A stretch of DNA of 64,000 nucleotides from Aequorivita soesokkakensis (GTDB lineage Bacteria > Bacteroidota > Bacteroidia > Flavobacteriales > Flavobacteriaceae): NCBI RefSeq assembly GCF_001641085.1, contig NZ_LXIE01000010.1, forward strand, positions 62,001 to 126,000, written 5' to 3'. The translations under genes were made by a program, and so were the position numbers. Below, in pieces: positions 49,891-58,502 of this stretch (positions within the stretch are counted from its first letter, which is position 1; each line of letters opens with the position of its first letter). The notes under the pieces are model-generated. The model ran no database searches. It saw only the letters and a program-made list of their open reading frames with translations, and was not told the origin of the DNA.

Positions 49891-51552
49891 ATGAAATATT
49901 TGGAAAAATTATTCGCGCTTGCGTTTTTGATTATTTTTCTGAATTCATGCGGGGTTTCAAAATCTATCCATAATAGGCCTGATGTAAGTGGTTACGATGC
50001 AATAATTCCCGAAAAAGTAAAAATCAACGATTCCACTTTTGTTGTGGGAAACAATTTTCTTTTAAAGAATAAACAAGGCCAATGGGAGCTTTATGTGGAA
50101 GGAAACCCGTTGCAAATTGGCAAAATTACTGGAAGCCTCACGCAGGATTTGATGCAGAAACAGGAAGCTATTTTTTTCAATAAAGTGGAAGATTTGGTGC
50201 CTTCAAAAACACAGCAATATTTGCTTCGGAAATTTTTGGCGTGGTACAATCGCAAAATGTATCTACACATCCCCGAGGAATACAAAGCTGAAATTTATGG
50301 GCTTTCGCAGTTTTCGTCTTCAAATTTCAGTGAGATTGGCGAGCCTTATTTGCGGTTGCTCTATCTGCACGGCGCCCACGATATTGGCCACGCTCTGCAG
50401 GATTTGATGCTCGTGGGCTGTTCGTCTTTTGCCGTTTGGGGCGATAAAACCGTAGATGGCGAATTGCTCATTGGCAGAAATTTCGACTTTTACGCAGGCG
50501 ACGATTTTGCGAAGGAAAAAATAATTGCTTTCGTAAACCCTTCCGAAGGCTATAAATTTATGTCGGTTACTTGGGGCGGAATGATTGGCGTGGTTTCCGG
50601 GATGAACGACCAAGGATTGACGGTAACGATAAACGCTGGAAAATCTGAAATTCCGCTGGTTGCGAAAACCCCCATTTCCATAGTAACTCGAGAGATTTTG
50701 CAATATGCCTCAAACATTGATGAAGCAATTGCCATTGCAAAAAAGCGCGAAGTTTTTGTTTCCGAAGCTATTTTTGTGGGCAGTGCAAAAGATAAGAAAG
50801 CCGCGATAATTGAAGTGGCACCGGATAATTTCGGCGTTTATGAAGTTGAAAATACAGATGAACTTATTTGCAGCAACCATTTTCAAAGTGAAGCCTATAA
50901 AAACGATGAACGAAATATAGAATGGATTGCTGAAAGTCACTCCATGTATCGTTTTGAAAGGATGGAAGAATTGATTTCAGAAGACGAAAAACTGAATGTT
51001 GATGATGCCGTTGCCATTCTTCGGAACAAAAAAGGATTGGACGACAAAGAAATTGGTTTTGGCAATGAAAAAGCATTAAACCAACTTTTGGCGCACCACG
51101 GCATAGTTTTCAAACCTGAAAGCAGAAAGGTTTGGGTTTCCTCAAATCCATATCAGTTGGGAGAGTTTGTGGAATATGATTTAAATGAAATTTTTAAGAA
51201 TAGAGAAGGAAATCCTGCCACGAAAAGCATTTCAAATGCAATGGAAAATATTTCAGAAGATCCATTTGTTTATTCAAAAGCGTATAAAGATTACGAAGAA
51301 TATCGAATTTTGGAGCGGGAAGTGGAAGCGGCAATTGAAAACAAGAAAACTATTTCAGCAGAAAAACTTTCTGAATTGCAACAAAAAAACCCTGAATATT
51401 GGAAAGCCTATTATTTAACTGGAAAATATTACTTTGAAAAAAATTATGATGCTGCCGCGAAAATTGCTTTTGAAACAGCTTTAAATAAAGAAATTACAAC
51501 GGTTCCGGATAAAGAAAAGATAGAACATTATTTAAAGAAATTAGGACAATGA
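49891..51552 (+). CDS. C45-family Ntn-hydrolase lipoprotein (acyltransferase/hydrolase)
   Basis: A 553-residue lipoprotein (lipobox ending LNSC, Cys20). The Ntn-hydrolase domain begins around residue 130. Its nucleophile would be Cys177 in LMLVGCSSFAVWG, exposed after self-cleavage before the Cys. GRNFDFYAGDDF and GMIGVVSGMNDQGLTV follow as in acyl-CoA:6-aminopenicillanate acyltransferase relatives. The last 120 residues are helical. A lipidated, periplasm-facing enzyme able to make or break acyl bonds is notable in this locus. It is a candidate for forming the ester between the aryl-polyene acid and the dialkylresorcinol after export; this is inferred. It overlaps the CoA ligase gene by four bases. 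Confidence 0.85.
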   Translation: MKYLEKLFALAFLIIFLNSCGVSKSIHNRPDVSGYDAIIPEKVKINDSTFVVGNNFLLKNKQGQWELYVEGNPLQIGKITGSLTQDLMQKQEAIFFNKVEDLVPSKTQQYLLRKFLAWYNRKMYLHIPEEYKAEIYGLSQFSSSNFSEIGEPYLRLLYLHGAHDIGHALQDLMLVGCSSFAVWGDKTVDGELLIGRNFDFYAGDDFAKEKIIAFVNPSEGYKFMSVTWGGMIGVVSGMNDQGLTVTINAGKSEIPLVAKTPISIVTREILQYASNIDEAIAIAKKREVFVSEAIFVGSAKDKKAAIIEVAPDNFGVYEVENTDELICSNHFQSEAYKNDERNIEWIAESHSMYRFERMEELISEDEKLNVDDAVAILRNKKGLDDKEIGFGNEKALNQLLAHHGIVFKPESRKVWVSSNPYQLGEFVEYDLNEIFKNREGNPATKSISNAMENISEDPFVYSKAYKDYEEYRILEREVEAAIENKKTISAEKLSELQQKNPEYWKAYYLTGKYYFEKNYDAAAKIAFETALNKEITTVPDKEKIEHYLKKLGQ

Positions 51553-52838
51553 TTCCAGAAATAGAGAAAGCTTCAACAGCAGAAATTAAAACATTTCAAG
51601 AAGAAAAATTGAAAGAGACTCTTCAATATTTGGATGAAAATTCTCCTTTCTATAAACGCTTTTTCAAAGAGAATAACATTCAGATTTCAGAAATAAAAAC
51701 GTTGGAAGATATTCAGAAGATTCCAGTTACAACAAAAGATCATCTTCAGCAATTCAACAATGATTTTATATGTGTCCCAAAATCTGAAATCATAGATTAT
51801 GTAACTACTTCGGGAACTTTGGGCGATCCAGTAACTTTTGCATTGACCGATAATGATTTGGAGCGTTTGGCGTATAATGAAGCAATTTCCTTTGCGTGTT
51901 GCGGGATTGGCAAAGAAGATACTTTACAGTTAATGACGACAATGGACCGCCGTTTTATGGCGGGATTGGCGTATTTTTTGGGCGCTCGAAAATTGGGTTC
52001 GGGAATTATTCGCGTTGGTTCAGGGATTCCAGAATTGCAGTGGGATTCTATTTTGAAGTTTAAACCAACCTATTTAATTACCGTTCCGTCTTTTCTCTTA
52101 AAGTTAATTGAATATGCCCAACAGCACGAAATAGATTTAAAAAAGACGGGCGTAAAAGCTGCAATCTGCATTGGAGAACCGATTCGCGAGCAGGATTTTT
52201 CACTTAATATTTTGGCGAAAAAGATAAAAAAGGATTGGGATATTGAACTGTTTTCAACCTATGCTTCCACCGAAATGAGTACGGCTTTCAACGAATGTGA
52301 AATTCACAACGGTGGCCACCATCACCCAGAACTTATAATCGCTGAAATTCTGGATGACAATAATATGCCTGTTGCAAAGGGAGAAGTGGGCGAACTAACC
52401 ATAACAACTTTAGGTGTTGAAGCAATGCCATTGTTGCGTTTTAAAACAGGCGACATGGTTCAATCTTATGGCGAATCTTGTAAATGTGGAAGAAATACAC
52501 TGCGTTTGGGCCCAGTTGTGGGTCGCAAAAAGCAGATGATAAAATATAAAGGCACAACTCTGTATCCGCCAGCGATGTATAATATTTTGAACGATTTTTC
52601 AACGATTGAAAGTTACGTCATCGAGATTTTCCACAATGAATTGGGAACTGATGAGATATTGATAAAGATTGCTTCTGAAAACATTTCCGAGGAATTATTG
52701 TTAGAAATAAAAGACCATTTCCGCGCAAAACTTCGTGTAGCGCCAAAAATTGAATTTGCAACTTCTGAAGAAATTGAATCCCTTCGCTTTCCGCCATTAA
52801 GCAGAAAGCCTGTCGACTTGATAGATCGCAGGCTTTAG
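51549..52838 (+). CDS. PaaK-like acyl/aryl-CoA (or ACP) ligase
   Basis: A 429-residue adenylate-forming ligase of the phenylacetate-CoA ligase branch. The AMP-binding loop is YVTTSGTLGDPVTF, and the later motifs STYASTEMS, LLRFKTGDMV and CGRNTLRLGPVVGRKKQMIKYKG are in normal order. A CxCG pair is seen before the hinge. It probably activates 4-coumarate made by the upstream tyrosine ammonia-lyase as the chain starter, matching the ApeH ligase role. It is the last gene of the plus-strand pigment series; the next gene is on the other strand 19 bases away. No obvious terminator hairpin follows. Confidence 0.9.
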   Translation: MIPEIEKASTAEIKTFQEEKLKETLQYLDENSPFYKRFFKENNIQISEIKTLEDIQKIPVTTKDHLQQFNNDFICVPKSEIIDYVTTSGTLGDPVTFALTDNDLERLAYNEAISFACCGIGKEDTLQLMTTMDRRFMAGLAYFLGARKLGSGIIRVGSGIPELQWDSILKFKPTYLITVPSFLLKLIEYAQQHEIDLKKTGVKAAICIGEPIREQDFSLNILAKKIKKDWDIELFSTYASTEMSTAFNECEIHNGGHHHPELIIAEILDDNNMPVAKGEVGELTITTLGVEAMPLLRFKTGDMVQSYGESCKCGRNTLRLGPVVGRKKQMIKYKGTTLYPPAMYNILNDFSTIESYVIEIFHNELGTDEILIKIASENISEELLLEIKDHFRAKLRVAPKIEFATSEEIESLRFPPLSRKPVDLIDRRL

Positions 52839-52857
52839 CTAAAAGTATATTTTATGC

Positions 52858-53679
52858 TTAAATTTTAAAGGTAATCACAGGCATATTGGCGTGGTTCACC
52901 ATATCCTCACTAATACTGCCATTGAAGAAATGTGAAATTCCCTTGCGACCGTGAGTGCCCATGCCAATTAACTGGGCGTTGGTGTGTTTGGCAAAATTGA
53001 GAATCCCCTTTTCCACGGAAGTGTCGTTGTAAATATTTAAGGTATAGTTTTCAACGCCCATTCCCCTAACAAAGTTTTCCATAATTATTTGGGCTTGAGC
53101 TGAGGTTTTAAAATCTGCGGGTGTGTTTACAAACAGTAAATGCATTTTTGCGCCCAGCTTTTTGGCAAATTTTTGGGCTTTGTCCAATACTCCTCGGCCT
53201 TCTTCGGAAAAATCGGTCGCAAAAACGAAATCCGTTACATTAAATTGTTCATGATTATTTTTAATTACGAGCACCGGTGTTTTGGAAGTCCTGACCACTT
53301 TTTCAGTATTGCTTCCCACAAACATTTCCTTAAACCCACTAGCGCCGTTGGAGCCCATTACAATTAAATCGATTTTATTTTTTTTGCAGGCCTCCTCAAT
53401 ATCTTCATAAATTTCATTGTGGCCAATGGCTTCATTTAAGGTAGTTCCATCTAAATATGTGTTTTTTCTTAGGTCTTTAAAGCGCTTTTCAGCAAGTTTT
53501 ATAAAAAATAAACTCTCGGGAAGACTTCCTTTATCGCCAGAAGTGGCAAGGTGGAGCGGCATCTCCATAGAGTGGAGCACATAAATTTCACTATTGTGTT
53601 TTTTTGAAAGCTTTACAGCTACTTTTAGTGCATTTTCTGCTTGTTCGGAAAAATCTGTAGGGACGAGGATTCGTTTCAT
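52858..53679 (-). CDS. Universal stress protein with two Usp domains
   Basis: A 273-residue tandem UspA-type protein. Each half begins with a similar nucleotide-binding strand (ILVPTDFSEQAENAL and FVFATDFSEEGRGVL) and ends with a glycine loop: VMGSNGASGFKEMFVGSNTE in the first and GMGTHGRKGISHFFNGSISE in the second. Both loops match the ATP-binding G-x2-G-x9-G-S/T type. It is cytoplasmic and linked to stress survival in general terms. It sits convergent to the pigment operon and divergent to rimP. It shares a 155-base divergent region with rimP-nusA-infB, which holds the rimP promoter and leader terminator. Confidence 0.92.
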   Translation of the reverse strand: MKRILVPTDFSEQAENALKVAVKLSKKHNSEIYVLHSMEMPLHLATSGDKGSLPESLFFIKLAEKRFKDLRKNTYLDGTTLNEAIGHNEIYEDIEEACKKNKIDLIVMGSNGASGFKEMFVGSNTEKVVRTSKTPVLVIKNNHEQFNVTDFVFATDFSEEGRGVLDKAQKFAKKLGAKMHLLFVNTPADFKTSAQAQIIMENFVRGMGVENYTLNIYNDTSVEKGILNFAKHTNAQLIGMGTHGRKGISHFFNGSISEDMVNHANMPVITFKI

Positions 53680-53766
53680 ATTAACGGTTGTTTATTGTTT
53701 TTTTGCAGCATTAAAGTACAAAAATAAATCGTTTGCGCTTGGTTTTTATAATATTAAAAAATATAG

Positions 53767-53774
53767 TATATTTG
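53767..53774 (+). promoter_or_regulatory. Promoter -7 element (TATATTTG) of rimP-nusA-infB
   Basis: A perfect TAnnTTTG box, 60 bases before the rimP ATG. The -33 region is only T-rich (TTTTT near 53743). The start is predicted about 53781, giving a leader of roughly 54 bases that contains a terminator hairpin. Confidence 0.65.
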
Positions 53775-53799
53775 CACCGAATTTGATACGAAATTATCT

Positions 53800-53824
53800 G
53801 AGGGGACTAAAGTCCCCTCTTTTT
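53800..53824 (+). terminator. Intrinsic terminator (attenuator candidate) inside the rimP-nusA-infB leader
   Basis: A perfect 9-bp stem (GAGGGGACT with AGTCCCCTC) with a two-base AA loop, followed by TTTTT. It lies between a good promoter and rimP, ending ten bases before the ATG. The neighbouring stress-protein gene points away, so it is not that gene's terminator. Transcripts from the promoter must read through it to reach rimP, nusA and infB. Confidence 0.8.
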
Positions 53825-53834
53825 ATAGCTTAAA

Positions 53835-54299
53835 ATGATGCGTGAAAAAGTAGCAGAACTGCTGGAAAATGCGCTGGAAGAAAACAAATCACTGTTTTTG
53901 ATCGACCTAAATATTTCTGAAGACAACCAAATAAGGGTCATCCTGGACGGCGATAAAGGCGTTACGGTAGAAGATTGTATTGCGGTTAGCCGTGCAATTG
54001 AACACAATTTGGACCGTGAGGAATATGATTTTTCTTTGGAAGTGATGTCAGCCGGCGTTTCGGAACCGTTGACATTGCCAAGGCAGTACAAAAAAAATAT
54101 TGGCAGAAACCTAAAGTTGAAAATTAAAAACGACGAAAAAATTGAAGGAGAATTAATCTCCGCGAACGAAGAAAACTGTACCTTAACATGGTCTGCGCGC
54201 GAGCCCAAACCTGTTGGAAAGGGAAAAGTTACAGTTCAAAAAGAGGCAACCGTGCCCTATAAAGATATTATGGAAGCAAAAGTGATGATAACATTTTAA
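53835..54299 (+). CDS. rimP: Ribosome maturation factor RimP
   Basis: A 154-residue RimP, needed for assembly of the 30S ribosomal subunit. The N-terminal alpha-beta domain has [20 protein letters not shown] and [13 protein letters not shown], which correspond to the family's conserved core (the usual EVSSPG appears as [11 protein letters not shown]). The C-terminal Sm-like barrel follows with [10 protein letters not shown]. It starts with ATGATG, and the first ATG at 53835 is taken. It is the first gene of the conserved rimP-nusA-infB order, 10 bases ahead of nusA. A terminator-like hairpin in its leader may regulate the operon. Confidence 0.94.
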   Translation: MMREKVAELLENALEENKSLFLIDLNISEDNQIRVILDGDKGVTVEDCIAVSRAIEHNLDREEYDFSLEVMSAGVSEPLTLPRQYKKNIGRNLKLKIKNDEKIEGELISANEENCTLTWSAREPKPVGKGKVTVQKEATVPYKDIMEAKVMITF

Positions 54300-54309
54300 T
54301 TGGATTGAT

Positions 54310-55542
54310 ATGGAAAATTTAGCACTGATCGATTCTTTTTCAGAATTTAAAGACGATAAACAAATAGACAGAGTAACGCTAATGGCGATACTTGAGGACG
54401 TTTTTAGAAACGCATTGAAGAAAAAATACGGAAGCGATGACAACTTTGATATTATTGTGAACCCAGACAAGGGCGATCTTGAAATATGGAGAAACCGTAT
54501 AGTTGTTGCTGATGGTGAAGTGGAAGACCCGAACGAGGAAATTTCATTAAGTGCCGCTCAAAAAATTGAACCCGATTTTGAAATAGGTGAAGACGTTTCG
54601 GAAGAAGTGAAGTTGATTGACCTTGGTCGCCGTTCCATTTTGGCGCTTCGTCAAAATCTTATTTCAAAAATACACGAGCACGACAATACCATTATTTACA
54701 AGCAGTTTAAAGATCTTGAAGGTGAAATTTACACTGCCGAAGTTCACCATATTCGTCACCGCGCGGTTATTCTTTTGGACGATGAAGGAAACGAAATAAT
54801 TCTTCCGAAGGAAAAGCAAATTCCTTCAGATTTTTTCAGAAAAGGAGACAACGTTCGTGGCATTATTGAAAGTGTTGATTTAAAAGGAAACAAACCAACA
54901 ATCATCATGAGCCGCGCAAACCCGGTTTTCCTTGAAAAATTGTTTGAACAGGAAATACCAGAAGTTTTTGACGGTTTGATTACAGTTAAAAAAGTAGTGC
55001 GTATTCCAGGTGAAAAAGCAAAGGTTGCTGTAGATTCTTATGATGACCGAATTGACCCAGTAGGTGCTTGTGTGGGAATGAAAGGATCTCGAATTCACGG
55101 AATTGTTCGTGAACTTGGCAATGAAAATATAGACGTAATTAATTACACAAGCAATCTTACCTTATATATTACGAGAGCACTTAGCCCTGCAAAAGTTACA
55201 TCGGTAAAAATTGACGAAGCAAAAAAACGCGCTGAGGTTATTCTTCGCCCAGAGGAAGTGAGCAAGGCAATTGGCCGTGGCGGGCACAACATTCGCCTTG
55301 CGGGACAATTGACGGGTTATGAAATTGATGTGCTTCGCGAAGGTGCAGAAGAAGATGTGGAATTGACAGAATTCTCTGATGAAATAGAAGGCTGGATTAT
55401 CCAAGAATTCCATAAAATCGGTTTAGATACCGCTAAAAGCGTGCTTGAGCACGACATCAACGATTTGGTTAAACGAACCGATTTGGAGGAAGAGACCATC
55501 CGCGATGTAATAAATATATTAAAAGAAGAATTTGAAGAGTAG
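54310..55542 (+). CDS. nusA: Transcription termination/antitermination factor NusA
   Basis: A 410-residue NusA. The order is an N-terminal RNA-polymerase-binding domain (about 1-125), an S1 domain (about 130-200) and two KH domains (about 225-350) with GACVGMKGSRIHGIVRELGNE and KAIGRGGHNIRLAGQLTGYEI. A short helical tail follows (about 355-410), without the long C-terminal repeats found in gamma-proteobacteria. NusA modulates pausing and intrinsic termination, so it could act on the hairpin in its own operon leader. It sits 10 bases after rimP and 60 bases before infB. Confidence 0.96.
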   Translation: MENLALIDSFSEFKDDKQIDRVTLMAILEDVFRNALKKKYGSDDNFDIIVNPDKGDLEIWRNRIVVADGEVEDPNEEISLSAAQKIEPDFEIGEDVSEEVKLIDLGRRSILALRQNLISKIHEHDNTIIYKQFKDLEGEIYTAEVHHIRHRAVILLDDEGNEIILPKEKQIPSDFFRKGDNVRGIIESVDLKGNKPTIIMSRANPVFLEKLFEQEIPEVFDGLITVKKVVRIPGEKAKVAVDSYDDRIDPVGACVGMKGSRIHGIVRELGNENIDVINYTSNLTLYITRALSPAKVTSVKIDEAKKRAEVILRPEEVSKAIGRGGHNIRLAGQLTGYEIDVLREGAEEDVELTEFSDEIEGWIIQEFHKIGLDTAKSVLEHDINDLVKRTDLEEETIRDVINILKEEFEE

Positions 55543-55602
55543 TTGAAAGTTTAACTACTTTTATACAAATTTTTTAAAAAGACAAAACAGGAAAAAGCAT
55601 TT

Positions 55603-58368
55603 ATGGCTGAAGTAAAAACAAAAAGACTAAGTCAGGTATTACGTGAGTTCAACATCTCGTTGGATCGTGCCGTGGAATTTTTGAGTTCCAAAGGGTTCGA
55701 TGTGGACGCAAGTCCGAATACCAAAATAACGGGCGATGAATACGAAGTCCTTTTTGAAGAGTTTGAAACCGACAAAAGTAAGAAAGTAGCTTCCAAAGAA
55801 GTAGGCGAAGAAAAGCGCAAAGAGAAAGAAGAATTCCGTATTGAGCGCGAGCGCGAGCTTGAAGAAAAGCATAAAAAAGAAGAGGCTTCCAAAGTTATAA
55901 GAGCTGGGGCCAAACTGGACGGTCCAAAACAGGTTGGTAAAATTGACCTTGATGCCGGAAAAACCAAAAAAGAGGAACCGAAAGTTGAAGAAAAGCCTGC
56001 GGAGCCTAAAGTGGTTAAAGAAGTCAAGAAAGAAGAAAAAGTAGAAAAACCTGAAGTTGTGGCTGAACAGCCTAAAGCTGAAAAGGCAGAAGAAAAAACT
56101 GTTGCTCCCGCTAAAGAAGAGAAGGTTGAGAAACCTGCTGAAAAGGTTAAGGAAGTTGAAGTTGCAAAAGAGGAAGTTAAGGAAGAAACTCCAAAAGAAT
56201 CAGACACGGTTACAACCCAATATCGTAAACTGGATGGTCCAAACTTTACAGGTCAAAAAATAGATCTTACCCAATTCAAAAAACCTGAAAAGAAGAAGGA
56301 TCCCAAGGCTGATGATAAAAAAGGAGATAAAAAAGGCAAAAGACGCCGTATAAGCAAAGAGACTCCAAAACCAGGTTCCGGCGGTGGTGGAAACAATTTC
56401 AATAAAGATAACAATCGCGGGCCTGCAAGAAAAGGACGCAGCAATACTCCAAAAGAAGAGCCAAGCGAGGAAGAAGTGCAAAAGCAAGTGCGCGAAACTC
56501 TTGAAAAACTTCAAGGAAAATCTTCTAAAGGAAAAGGCGCGAAATACCGTCGCGAAAAACGTGATACGCACCGTCAAAAATCTGAGGACGAACTAGCACA
56601 GCAAGAAGCGGACAGCAAACTTATAAAAGTTACTGAATTTGTTACCGCCAGTGAAATGGCAACTATGATGGACGTACCCGTTACCAAAATTATCTCTGCT
56701 TGTATGAGTTTGGGAATGATGGTAACGATGAACCAACGTCTTGATGCTGAAACCTTGAGTATCGTTGCTGAAGAATTTGGATATGAAGTAGAATTTGTAA
56801 CTGCCGATATTGAAGAGTCAATCGATCAAAGGATTGATGCAGCAGAAGATCTTGAACCACGAGCGCCAATTGTTACCGTAATGGGTCACGTTGACCACGG
56901 TAAAACTTCACTTTTGGATTACATCCGTAAAGAAAACGTTATAGCCGGTGAATCTGGTGGAATCACCCAGCACATTGGGGCTTACGGGGTAGAATTGGAT
57001 GGCGGACAAAAAATAGCATTCCTTGATACTCCTGGTCACGAAGCGTTTACCGCAATGCGTGCACGTGGAGCACAGGTTACCGACCTTGCAATCATTGTAG
57101 TTGCAGCGGATGATGATATTATGCCACAAACCAAGGAAGCCATCAGCCATGCGCAAGCGGCAGGTGTTCCAATAGTTTTCGCAATAAATAAAATAGATAA
57201 GCCAAACGCAAATCCTGAAAAAATCAAAGAAGGTCTTGCTCAAATGAACCTTTTGGTTGAAGATTGGGGCGGTAAAATACAATCGCACGATATTTCAGCA
57301 AAAACAGGAGATGGCGTAAAAGAATTGCTTGAAAAAGTATTGCTTGAGGCCGAATTACTTGAGTTGACTGCAAATCCAAATCGTCAAGCAAATGGTACCG
57401 TGGTGGAAGCATTTCTAGACAAAGGTCGTGGTTATGTTTCAACAGTTTTAGTGCAAGGCGGAACTCTAAAAGTGGGCGATTACGTTCTTGCTGGCCAGCA
57501 CAGCGGAAAGGTAAAAGCAATGCAGGATGAGCGTGGTAATAATGTGAAAGAAGCAGGTCCATCAACTCCAGTTTCTGTTCTTGGTTTGGACGGTGCGCCA
57601 CAAGCAGGTGATAAATTCAACGTGTTTGATGACGAACGTGAGGCAAAAGCAATTGCCACAAAACGTACACAGCTTCAGCGTGAGCAATCTGTGAGAACAC
57701 AGCGCCACATTACGCTTGATGAAATTGGAAGGCGTATAGCTCTTGGCGATTTCAAAGAATTGAACATTATCCTTAAAGGTGACGTGGATGGTTCTGTGGA
57801 AGCATTGACAGATTCTTTCCAAAAACTTTCTACCGAAGAAATTCAGGTAAATATCATCCACAAAGCGGTTGGTCCAATTACCGAAAGTGATGTATTGTTG
57901 GCTTCGGCTTCCGATGCAATTATTATTGGTTTTAACGTTCGTCCGATGGGCAACGCGCGCCAAATAGCTGATAAGGAAGAAATAGACATCCGTACTTATT
58001 CCATCATTTACGACGCTATCAACGACGTGAAAGATGCAATGGAAGGAATGCTTTCTCCAGAAATGAAGGAAGAAATTACCGGTACGGCAGAAATTCGGGA
58101 AACTTTCAAAATTTCGAAAGTGGGAACTATTGCAGGATGTATGGTATTGACCGGAAAAATATTCCGAAACTCTGGCATCCGCTTGATTCGCGAAGGTGTG
58201 GTTGTTTATACTGGAGAACTTGCTTCATTGAAACGATTTAAAGATGACGTGAAGGAAGTTGCAAAAGGATACGATTGTGGTATTCAGGTTAAAAACTACA
58301 ATGACATCTATGAGAACGATATTATTGAAGCGTTCCAAGAAGTTGCAGTAAAGAAAAAGCTGAAATAA
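55603..58368 (+). CDS. infB: Translation initiation factor IF-2
   Basis: A 921-residue IF-2. Residues 1-50 form the short N-terminal module. About 60-330 is a low-complexity region rich in Lys, Glu and Pro, with glycine-rich patches. The GTPase domain starts near 420 with [14 protein letters not shown] (G1 near 428-436), then DTPGHEAF and NKIDKPNAN, followed by the beta-barrel domains II to IV. IF-2 places initiator tRNA on the 30S subunit. It is the last gene of the operon and is followed by a strong terminator. A long antisense frame across the low-complexity part is an artefact of codon bias. Confidence 0.97.
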   Translation: MAEVKTKRLSQVLREFNISLDRAVEFLSSKGFDVDASPNTKITGDEYEVLFEEFETDKSKKVASKEVGEEKRKEKEEFRIERERELEEKHKKEEASKVIRAGAKLDGPKQVGKIDLDAGKTKKEEPKVEEKPAEPKVVKEVKKEEKVEKPEVVAEQPKAEKAEEKTVAPAKEEKVEKPAEKVKEVEVAKEEVKEETPKESDTVTTQYRKLDGPNFTGQKIDLTQFKKPEKKKDPKADDKKGDKKGKRRRISKETPKPGSGGGGNNFNKDNNRGPARKGRSNTPKEEPSEEEVQKQVRETLEKLQGKSSKGKGAKYRREKRDTHRQKSEDELAQQEADSKLIKVTEFVTASEMATMMDVPVTKIISACMSLGMMVTMNQRLDAETLSIVAEEFGYEVEFVTADIEESIDQRIDAAEDLEPRAPIVTVMGHVDHGKTSLLDYIRKENVIAGESGGITQHIGAYGVELDGGQKIAFLDTPGHEAFTAMRARGAQVTDLAIIVVAADDDIMPQTKEAISHAQAAGVPIVFAINKIDKPNANPEKIKEGLAQMNLLVEDWGGKIQSHDISAKTGDGVKELLEKVLLEAELLELTANPNRQANGTVVEAFLDKGRGYVSTVLVQGGTLKVGDYVLAGQHSGKVKAMQDERGNNVKEAGPSTPVSVLGLDGAPQAGDKFNVFDDEREAKAIATKRTQLQREQSVRTQRHITLDEIGRRIALGDFKELNIILKGDVDGSVEALTDSFQKLSTEEIQVNIIHKAVGPITESDVLLASASDAIIIGFNVRPMGNARQIADKEEIDIRTYSIIYDAINDVKDAMEGMLSPEMKEEITGTAEIRETFKISKVGTIAGCMVLTGKIFRNSGIRLIREGVVVYTGELASLKRFKDDVKEVAKGYDCGIQVKNYNDIYENDIIEAFQEVAVKKKLK

Positions 58369-58391
58369 TTAAACAATAAATTAAATTTATA

Positions 58392-58427
58392 AACGACTTG
58401 AAAAGCAATTTTCAGGTCGTTTTTTAT
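58392..58427 (+). terminator. Strong intrinsic terminator after infB
   Basis: A 13-bp stem (AACGACTTGAAAA with TTTTCAGGTCGTT, one G-U pair), a GCAA tetraloop and a T-tract. It ends the rimP-nusA-infB operon. Confidence 0.92.
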
Positions 58428-58502
58428 TTCAAGCTTAAATGAAATTTTCATCAAATCTGTAACATCGGTTTTTTTTAAGTGTCTATTAAGAAAACTTTCC
58501 AA

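Noticed and set aside
53800-53824. Hairpin as the terminator of the pigment operon or stress-protein gene
   Set aside because: The stress-protein gene runs the other way, and the pigment operon ends almost 1 kb upstream. A promoter box lies between, so a leader role for rimP fits better, though catching read-through remains possible.
55632-56207. 191-residue minus-strand open frame opposite infB, rich in Ser and Phe
   Set aside because: It is the antisense of the Lys/Glu-rich low-complexity region of IF-2. Repetitive codons there create a long open frame; there is no start context or family match.
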